A stretch of DNA of 64,000 nucleotides from Enchytraeus crypticus (lineage: Eukaryota; Annelida; Clitellata; Enchytraeida; Enchytraeidae), in assembly GCA_905160935.1 (NCBI GenBank), contig CAJHZI010000414.1, positions 72,501-136,500 on the forward strand. Reading direction: 5' to 3'. Below the pieces are notes generated by a model. The model saw nothing but the letters and a program-made list of their open reading frames with translations, ran no database searches and was not told where the DNA came from. Position 1 is the stretch's first letter; the number at the start of each line of letters is the position of its first letter. This document shows positions 57,246-64,000 of this stretch, piece by piece. The position numbers were made by a program, and so were the translations under genes.

Positions 57246-57339
57246 CCCTAAGGTATGGATAAGGCATAAACTTTGTGATTAACCTGTTGAACTAAGGAGT
57301 GCTCTTATGGAGCGAGAAAACAGACTTTGAGTATGAATA

Positions 57340-57379
57340 TATGTAGGCCTACATTGAATCTGCCACTTGGCAGTGCACT

Positions 57380-57430
<51 letters not shown>
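57340..57430 (+). mobile_element. GA-tailed LINE 3' tip (copy 8)
   Basis: ATCTGCCACTTGGCAGTGCACTGA followed by about 55 bp of (GA)n, the longest GA tail attached to this family here. Confidence 0.7.
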
Positions 57431-57771
57431 GAGTGAGAGAGATGCTATTTATGGCAGGTTTACAGGCTATTTATATCACAATAATGCTGAGTTAATTTAC
57501 AAAGAACTTTTCACAAGCAAATGTTAGCGTACCTCAAGGCGCTCTCTGTGAGATGCGATGATTAGTGTTGTCAGCAGCTATAGCTTTCTTATCCGCATTA
57601 GAGAACATATTTAGGGACGAGACTTGAGGTAGAGCGGGGAGGAGGGAGGTAGGGGGGAGCTAATCCCCCATAAATAGTAAAATATAAAATACTACTGCAC
57701 CTAATTTAGTTATAAATAGCCTAGCTCTTTGACCTAATTTGCCTAATTTAGCTTTTTTATTTTTGGACTGA

Positions 57772-57895
57772 TTTTCTGGATTTTGGAATTTGCACCATTT
57801 TTGGACCTTCTTTTTGCTCGCCGACTTAATTCTGTCTCAATAGTGCTCGATATTGTCATTGATGACTGTAGCACTCTAATTGTTGTTATGTTATG
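57772..57895 (-). repeat. Dispersed repeat E, copy 3
   Basis: Inverse of the copies at 31.6 and 33.0 kb; ends in TGTTGTTATGTTATG. Confidence 0.65.
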
Positions 57896-57899
57896 TTAT

Positions 57900-58910
57900 G
57901 ACAGAACGAGTGCTACATATTTCTTGTTCAAAGAAGAAAAAGAAGCTGACATTTGTATTTAAATCTCTTTGTTGACGTCAAGCAGTTGATTTAAGCGATA
58001 GCGTTGTTAGGGAAATATTTCTCATTTAAAGCCATAATTGTAGTGGTAAGAAGTAAAAGGCTAAAAGTAGAGATTAGAATAGACTTATTTAATATTTAGT
58101 GATTACTAGAGTGCTGCCAAATGATCAAGTATCTTATTAACGTGTATACATGTAATATTGACATTGAACACATTTGGCATGTCTATTTCCGGTTGTCAAC
58201 TATTATAAGTCAAATCTTTGAATTTTCATTCATATACTCGTACTGTAGTCGCTGTTTATTATTAAGAAGTCCATATTATAATAATTTGAAGTGTTTTACT
58301 GCGGTCATATACAAATACACTACGCAATAAGGTCCATCACAACAAGGATAAAGTCAGTCTGCTTCAAGTCAGCCGTTGTTCATCATCTCTAAATAAAACT
58401 GAGATAGTAACATTGAATAACCCTTAGTCAAAATCATTAGAGAAATATTTAACACTTTTAACAAAACTTTAATAAAGCAATGTCAACTACATCAGTATGC
58501 TTTAAAGGTAATGTCGTCCTTAGAATCTATTTCAGGATTAGAAAACATTACGTTAAGGACTCTGAGTACTCATCTAGCAATGAGTGACATAAGCAGATTA
58601 GCTAATATGCTTAATATTAATACGATTGTGTTTGAGAACAACTATATAAATATAACAAATGCTCATTTTGAGAAGTTGTGAAGGTGAATATACCTTCATA
58701 ATAATGTAGAGAAAGGCTTGATGTGCACAGCATTACTTTTCTTTATTTATTTTGTTTGGTTTTTTAATTTTTATTTTAACTGTGTGTATTTGCATTTTGT
58801 TTCTTTGATTTCATTTTTGTTTCACTGTGTAATGAATGTATATTGTTTGCCCATGTTGTGAAAATAAGATATATATCATAGCCATCTATAGTTTTATGCT
58901 GTTAGGTTTG
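57900..58910. other. Gene-free stretch
   Basis: AT-rich, no repeat family or exon recognised. Confidence 0.5.
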
Positions 58911-58915
58911 TCTTG

Positions 58916-58998
58916 AATTCTTCAGTGAAAGTAAAACAACAAAGTAAACACGCATTATATGCGTGTTTACTTTGTTGTTTTACTTTCACTGAAGAATT
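58916..58998. repeat. Perfect 40-bp inverted repeat
   Basis: AATTCTTCAGTGAAAGTAAA and 20 more bases are followed, after TAT, by the exact inverse. The inner GCGTGTTTACTTT also occurs at the end of the SINE-B copy at 54776. Confidence 0.9.
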
Positions 58999-59096
58999 TT
59001 CGAGTGGAAATATTCAACTGTATGCAAAATCATGGGCAATATATGTTTTGCATAATCTTGAATAAATACAAAATTTGTATATTTATGTTGTCCACT

Positions 59097-59206
59097 GGAT
59101 GGAGCCAGTGGCGATGTCAGTAAGAAGCTCTACCACGGATCAATATGTGCAGGTTCAAATCCTGGGCACGCCCGTCACTTACATCGTTTTTGAGTGAGGA
59201 AATTGA
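59097..59206 (+). mobile_element. SINE-A
   Basis: GGAGCCAGTGGCGATGTCAGTAAGA head, GGTTCAAATCCTGGGC, body to GAGTGAGGAAATTGAC, where it merges into the TTGACTGATTGA array. Confidence 0.85.
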
Positions 59207-59560
59207 CTGATTGATGTTGACTGATTACTTGTTGACTGATTGATTGTTGACTGATTGATGTTGACTGATTGATTGTTGACTGTTTGTTGACTGATTGATG
59301 TTGTGGCTGAATGATGTTGACTGAATGATTGTTGACTGATTTATTGTTGACTGATTGATGGTTGACTGATTGATGGTTGACTGATTGATTGTCGATTGAT
59401 TGATTTTGACTGATTGATTTTGACTGATTGATTCTTGACTGATTGATTGTTGATTCATTGATTATTGACTGATGGATTGTTGATTGATTGATGTTGACTG
59501 ATTGATTGATGTTGACTGATGGTTGTTGACCGATTGATTCTTGACAGATTAATGTTGACT
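59207..59560. repeat. TTGACTGATTGATG array
   Basis: About 25 units of 12-18 bp (GTTGACTGATTGATT). It begins where SINE-A reads AAATTGAC, so the array may have grown from the SINE end. Confidence 0.9.
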
Positions 59561-59619
59561 GTTTGTGTATATTTGATTGATTATTTAATTAGTCATTGAC
59601 TACTTGGTTAAATAGTGAC

Positions 59620-60669
59620 ATGCCGGTGATCACTAGATCTCAGTGGAGGGCAGCTTCACTCCCACAGGCTCAGAACCGAGTGGTTGCTTCACCCCCACAG
59701 TCTCAGAGCAGAGTGGTTGCTTCACCCCCACAGTCTGAGAGCAGAGTGGTATCCTCTGTAGCAGACGATACAGAAGAACCAGGAGGAGATGACGAAATAT
59801 TTTGCTTGAGCATACCAGCTAGTCCATCCACAAGCACAGAATTACTGATGGGGGTTGAATACGCAGAGATCGGCAATATAAACAACAACAGTAAACGAAA
59901 TCATGGTAGCTCAGAAGATGATAAAAGTAGCCAGAGTAGTTTGACGGGCATCATTCACAGTTTATTCGGAAAAAAAAATCACTCCAAGCAGAGCACTAGT
60001 AATGCACAGAAGAGAATTTTGAGTAGTGTTCGAAATAAGCCTGAGAAGAAGTCTAGGCAGAGTAGAGCAGCGAAAAGCAGGCAGAGTAGGGCAGCGAAAA
60101 GCAGGCAGAGTAGGGCAGCGAAAAGCAGGCAGAGTAGGGCAGTGAAAAGCAGGCAGAGTAGGGCAGCGAAAAGCAGGCAGAGTAGGGCAGTGAAAAGCAG
60201 GCAGAGTAGGGCAGTGAAAAGCCGGCAGAGTAGGGCAGCGAAAAGCAGGCAGAGTAGGGCAGCGAAAAGCAGGCAGAGTAGGGTAGCGAAAAGCAGGCAG
60301 AGTAGGGCAGCAAGGAGTAGAAGCTGGTTATCGAATACGTCAACGTCCTCCTCTTCCATTACAACTACAACAACGACGACTACAACAACTACTACTACCA
60401 CTACGTCTCAGTCTTCACGTCGAGGAGCTTCCAAACGGAAGCAAGAGTCATCAGGCGCGAGTGTGGGCGCAGGAGGCAGAAGGACGAGTAGTGCTACAAC
60501 AACGACTACTACCACTACCGTGTCGTCACGTGGACGTGCGTCCAAACGAAATCGAAAATCGTCGTGCTCGAGTGTGCGAGCAGGAGCCAGAAGGACAAGA
60601 AGCTCAGACAACGAGACTCCCCGGAAAAAAAGAAATCCTGCGTCTTTTGATAAACGTTTCAAACACTGA
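59620..60669 (+). CDS. Basic repeat-containing protein, unknown function
   Basis: From ATG at 59620 there are 349 codons in one frame. The N-terminus MPVITRSQWRAASLPQAQ contains three copies of a (R)VVASPPQSQS-type decapeptide. An acidic middle (DDTEEPGGDDE) is followed by eleven tandem octapeptides KSRQSRAA (residues about 145-235). Next come Thr runs encoded by mixed ACN codons and two related Arg/Lys/Ser-rich blocks (RGASKRKQESSGASV and RGRASKRNRKSSCSSV). The composition suggests a nuclear, nucleic-acid-binding protein such as a linker-histone-like or sperm chromatin protein, but no domain is recognised. The varied Thr codons argue for selection at protein level. An upstream exon is possible. 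Confidence 0.55.
   Translation: MPVITRSQWRAASLPQAQNRVVASPPQSQSRVVASPPQSESRVVSSVADDTEEPGGDDEIFCLSIPASPSTSTELLMGVEYAEIGNINNNSKRNHGSSEDDKSSQSSLTGIIHSLFGKKNHSKQSTSNAQKRILSSVRNKPEKKSRQSRAAKSRQSRAAKSRQSRAAKSRQSRAVKSRQSRAAKSRQSRAVKSRQSRAVKSRQSRAAKSRQSRAAKSRQSRVAKSRQSRAARSRSWLSNTSTSSSSITTTTTTTTTTTTTTTSQSSRRGASKRKQESSGASVGAGGRRTSSATTTTTTTTVSSRGRASKRNRKSSCSSVRAGARRTRSSDNETPRKKRNPASFDKRFKH
60050..60310. repeat. 24-bp in-frame repeat inside the basic protein
   Basis: Eleven units of AGCAGGCAGAGTAGGGCAGC plus GAAA. Each encodes one KSRQSRAA; a few units have Val for Ala. Confidence 0.95.
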
Positions 60670-61200
60670 TTTTGCGAAAAGATGCACGCGATAGAGGGAC
60701 TGCGGTCCGTGGATAGTAATTTCGATAGACTACAGTATTACATGTATGCCATCTAATTTAAAAGATATAGCTCGCAAATTAATCTGTGAGTTTTAAAGTG
60801 TTTAATAACATTTGATGTTTTTTTAATAACCCTGAGTTTGCCACTACTGCATAAAATGAAGTTTTCAATGCAGTCCCAGACTCCCAGATGTAATAAATAC
60901 TTGGGATTCACATAAGTTTAGACTACAATACGCTGAGTTTCGTTGTAGTGAAGAAATTGGTACAGATATTTAAATGAATAATGCACGTGATTCTGAATCT
61001 GTTCAATGCAAACGTTTTGAAAGAAATAAATGCCGTTTGAATTCAAGGGATGAAAAGGTGTCGACTGTCTATCGACCTTGTGCCTTGAGATGTCTGGAAG
61101 AATAATCTTGTAGAAACCTGAAGGCATCCTGTAAGAGATATAGGTAAGAATCAGAATAATTGCCGGTAGTGCAAATGTGGAGGTGCACCTACACGATATT
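60670..61200. other. Gene-free stretch
   Basis: Probable 3' flank of the basic protein; no repeat family seen. Confidence 0.45.
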
Positions 61201-61208
61201 TGCAGACA

Positions 61209-61336
61209 CTGGTGCTGTCATTGTAAACGTAATCTTCTTTCGTCAGAGTGAATACACAGATAGCGTGAAATCCTGGTGCTGTCATTGTAAACGTAATCTT
61301 CTTTCATCAGAGTGAATACACGGATAGCGTGAAATC
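61209..61336. repeat. Direct duplication of 64 bp
   Basis: CTGGTGCTGTCATTGTAAAC through GATAGCGTGAAATC occurs twice in tandem with two base differences. Confidence 0.9.
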
Positions 61337-61796
61337 CTAGAGATGGTGGTGGATGTCTTTTGGCAATCAATTCCTCGCCAATAAGCTCACATCTGCTCAC
61401 ATAATTAAATATCAGTTTAGGAATTAAATAATAAGTTTAAAACTTATATAAAATCAGAGTTAGACGTCAGCACTTGAAGGTCAACGACCTCAAACCCAGG
61501 AGGGAGATCTAACCCTGAACGTGATACGCTTGCACCAGCCATTATCTCAGCTCTGCAGCCCAAGTCATAGCGACTCCGCTAGTGCAGCTCGCAGTTATGC
61601 GTAAGGGTATCTCTGAAACATGACAAGCCATGAGTCAACATGACAACGTCATGAAGGAGGTCATCTTGAGCTACAGTCATAAGACGCACTAGTAGGTAAT
61701 GGGGGATGAAGTCCTAATATCACGTGGTCGTACCGTACTGTCCTTACAAAGATTATAATAGAGAGTCGTACGCTCTGACGTCCAATTCTGACTATA

Positions 61797-62030
61797 TTTA
61801 GAGTGTCTTCATAGCGTAGTGGAAACGTCATGAAGTTTTAAATGACAGATCCTGTTGTTAATAGAATCCTCGTGGGTTCAAATCCCAGCCAAGCTGATCT
61901 GAGAGTAAAACTTCGGACATTTACTTGACTGGTTACGCGGAAATGGACTAGGCTGCGTAATGGTTTAAATATGTGGTGCTAAAAAGTGATTTTTATCAAC
62001 ATAGTCGATCATTTCACTAATGAGTGTTCT
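61797..62030 (+). mobile_element. SINE-B
   Basis: GTCTTCATAGCGTAGTGGAAACG head, TGACAGATCCTG, B box GGGTTCAAATCCC, body to CGATCATTTCACTAATG. Confidence 0.8.
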
Positions 62031-62039
62031 TACTTTACT

Positions 62040-62600
62040 TCGTTATTTCTGTATTAGGCCTTTCTAATACGATTGAAAACGATTTATCTATGAAGTCGCC
62101 ACATGATTTATAAGAGGACATAGAGGGTTCATAAGCGGTACATGATACTGATTAGATCAGTTCGGTAATTGAAAACATATTTTGTTGTATGTTAACACTG
62201 GTTTGTTTATGTTGACATCTGATACATGAATTTACATGTAAATGTAATGGGTCTATATTATAACTTCGTTATAATGCATGCATACCGTTATAATGGGTGT
62301 CAGAGTTAAACTATAAGTGTTAAGTTATTCTTTAATTAATATACGTATAGTAGATTGTAAAGTAAATAACATTTCTAAAAAAAACTTGTATTAGAAATTA
62401 TATGAGGAACTAGTACATTTCAATGGTATTCTATGCAGTGTTTACGTTTTCTTCGTTTTCTTACGTTTTGGTATCCCCGATGTTCTATTTATAGCTATTA
62501 CCGAAGAGATCTAAGTGTACCTTATTAGCAGTGACTCTGTTAAGTGAATTGTTTAGAGGACTGATCAGTGTTTAGTTGTCAACAGTGCGACCGTGTTCGA
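62040..62600. other. Gene-free stretch
   Basis: AT-rich; nothing recognised. Confidence 0.45.
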
Positions 62601-62603
62601 GGT

Positions 62604-62779
62604 TTATGCGCATTTCATAGGCTGTTGACTGTAACAACATCAGAAATTAGAACAACAAGTTTGAGTTCTTTATTGATTGATTTAGTATTTTATGCACATT
62701 TCATTGGCAGTTGACTGTAACAACAAACTACGTCAGAAATTAGAACAACAAGTTTGAGTTTTCTATTGATTTATTTAGA
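62604..62779. repeat. Direct duplication of about 88 bp
   Basis: Two tandem copies with GTTGACTGTAACAACA, then TCAGAAATTAGAACAACAAG and TTTGAGTT. They are diverged by several substitutions and a small insertion. Confidence 0.85.
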
Positions 62780-62920
62780 ATCTGCTGTCTTTAAAATGCA
62801 AATCTGATTAATTATTAACATCACAATTGTTGGACTCATCCATCTTTGATATGTTTTTTTGTTTAAATGAGTTTTCATTGATGTGGTCAGGAAGAGAGAC
62901 AGGCTGAACATGATGAAAAT

Positions 62921-63166
62921 ATGAAATTGATTGATTTGCTAATTATTAAAATTGCTTTAACTATATTTCTGATTTTGACTGATTTAATTGTAACATTCGG
63001 ACTGGAATTAACTCATATTTCACATCGATCAACCCAAGATAATTTCCAAAGCACAGGACAGGAAGAAATGGAGCATCACGGCTTCATGGTAGCTCAGTTA
63101 GCTGATAGTCAATGCAGGATGCTACCACAATTGATTGACAGTCAGGCCAATGACTGTGGTGGCTGA
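62921..63166 (+). CDS. Small putative membrane or secreted protein
   Basis: 81 codons from ATG: MKLIDLLIIKIALTIFLILT looks like a signal anchor or signal peptide, followed by a short polar tail with two DSQ-containing repeats (LADSQCRMLPQ, LIDSQANDCGG). No family is recognised. The length is compatible with chance in AT-rich DNA, so it is weakly supported. Confidence 0.2.
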   Translation: MKLIDLLIIKIALTIFLILTDLIVTFGLELTHISHRSTQDNFQSTGQEEMEHHGFMVAQLADSQCRMLPQLIDSQANDCGG

Positions 63167-63197
63167 ATTACCATTCATGACAAAACTGTACTAGTAA

Positions 63198-63345
63198 TCA
63201 ATCAATCAATCAATAAGAATTTAACGTACGGTTCCTCGCCATAAGGCAATGTCAGGGACGTCTCTTGCAGACTCTACACAAACAGGCGCCAAAGCACCAC
63301 ATGATGTCGACTGAGTACACAGAGATCACAAGAGAAAGAGTAATT
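63198..63345 (-). mobile_element. ATTG-tailed LINE (L2/CR1-like) 3' end
   Basis: Minus strand: TGTGATCTCTGTGTACTCAG, GGTGCTTTGGCGCCTGTTTG, GACATTGCCTTATGGCGAGG, AACCGTACGTTAAATTC and (ATTG)n tail. Confidence 0.8.
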
Positions 63346-63440
63346 GTAATTGTACACGAAATGTACAACGGGTTTTAGTTCTGATTAAATAAACAAAAGT
63401 TCAGAAGGTCAAGGGCCTGAAGCATAATTTATTAGTCAAG

Positions 63441-63527
63441 TAAAAAGCTGGTAAAGCTAATGTTAACGTCAGTTTCCTCACTCGAAGGCGATGTCAGTGA
63501 TAGACGAGCCCAGGATTTGAACCCGCA
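63441..63527 (-). mobile_element. SINE-A, 5'-truncated
   Basis: Minus strand from GCGGGTTCAAATCCTGGGCT through CGAGTGAGGAAACTGACG and AACATTAGCTTTACCAGC; well conserved. Confidence 0.8.
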
Positions 63528-63575
63528 CTCAAATAAACGATTGATTATACGCTGTGCGGACGTGTTAATTAAGAC

Positions 63576-64000
63576 ATGGCTGAGTGTAACATTATTATGG
63601 CTGACACATCTGACAACCGTAGCGTAATTGTATGCGAACTTTTATGCTATCTGAAATGTAAACTAGGTAAACTTTCTAGCGTAAAGCTAATGAGTATCGT
63701 TGGAGACTTTTATTCGGCGGAAGATATTACTTTAGCAAAAGAACATCTAGTCGATTCGGTGGATAAATTGGGTCTTGAGAAATGGCCTAAGCCTGCTAAA
63801 CGTAAGAACAGCGAGAATAAGTCTAAGACAGAGCTAAATGACATATTCAATGTCTTCGCTTTTTTAGATGAGAACTTACTGTTAAATAAGCTGCCTAGTT
63901 TTGTAGCTGCACATGTGGATAATCTACCTTCATCTAGGCTCGAGGAGGGTGATTTGCGTTGTGTCCTTAACAAGCTGGATTATTTGGATACTAAATTGGA
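63576..64000 (+). CDS. Unidentified protein, N-terminal part (runs off the window)
   Basis: Opens at ATG 63576 and stays open for 141 codons to the window end: MAECNIIMADTSDNRSVIVC...VKLMSIVGDFYSAEDITLAKEH.., a basic stretch KPAKRKNSENKSK, then FLDENLLLNKLPSFVAAHVD. The pattern of 'cD...L...LP.FVA.....LP' after a short basic linker resembles N-terminal proteins that accompany invertebrate retroelements, such as LINE ORF1 products, but this is from memory and unsure. It could also be the first exon of a host gene. Confidence 0.5.
   Translation, partial: MAECNIIMADTSDNRSVIVCELLCYLKCKLGKLSSVKLMSIVGDFYSAEDITLAKEHLVDSVDKLGLEKWPKPAKRKNSENKSKTELNDIFNVFAFLDENLLLNKLPSFVAAHVDNLPSSRLEEGDLRCVLNKLDYLDTKL

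Overview
This window is animal nuclear DNA. Genes are split by phase-consistent GT-AG introns, intergenic DNA is packed with micro- and minisatellites, and there are many tRNA-derived SINEs, 5'-truncated LINE ends and DNA-transposon remnants. The KCNQ1- and DEAF1-type genes resemble their vertebrate counterparts, several KCNQ exon sizes equal the human ones as I remember them, and the mobile-element mix is not vertebrate. A bilaterian invertebrate, plausibly a marine spiralian, fits best; the sequence alone does not fix the phylum.

Layout. 1.4-2.7 kb (+): exons of an AKAP2_C/MISP-like cytoskeletal scaffold protein, behind a 0.8 kb 18-bp minisatellite. 3.4-5.0 kb: a Tc1/mariner remnant and a non-autonomous hAT element with an 8-bp target duplication. 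5-24 kb: no gene recognised; dominated by tandem arrays (notably 6.8-9.1 kb and 13.7-14.7 kb) and retroelement pieces. 24.3-29.4 kb (+): a seven-exon DEAF1-type SAND-domain transcription factor. 31.4-54.0 kb (-): a fifteen-exon KCNQ1-type voltage-gated potassium channel gene that joins in frame to 668 residues, with an uninterrupted 998-codon LINE reading frame (reverse transcriptase plus restriction-like endonuclease) inside one intron in the gene's own orientation. 59.6-60.7 kb (+): an intronless basic, repeat-containing protein of unknown function. 63.6-64 kb (+): the start of an unidentified reading frame that leaves the window.

The most striking pattern is at the splice junctions of the two large genes. 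In many introns a tandem array starts or ends at the exon boundary, and in several the repeated unit contains exon sequence plus the splice site. These introns therefore carry arrays of extra donors (KCNQ1 introns 3, 5, 6, 14; DEAF1 intron 2) or acceptors (KCNQ1 introns 7, 8; DEAF1 introns 2, 5). In KCNQ1 intron 5 the 18-bp unit stays open in the channel's reading frame, so use of later donors would insert extra six-residue units in the S4-S5 linker.

The repeats form families: three tRNA-like SINEs (called A, B and C here), and LINE 3' ends with characteristic simple-sequence tails: (GA)n, (GAT)n, (ATTG)n and (AAT)n. These tails probably account for part of the window's microsatellite content. 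Some retrocopies have inverted-repeat (fold-back) ends.
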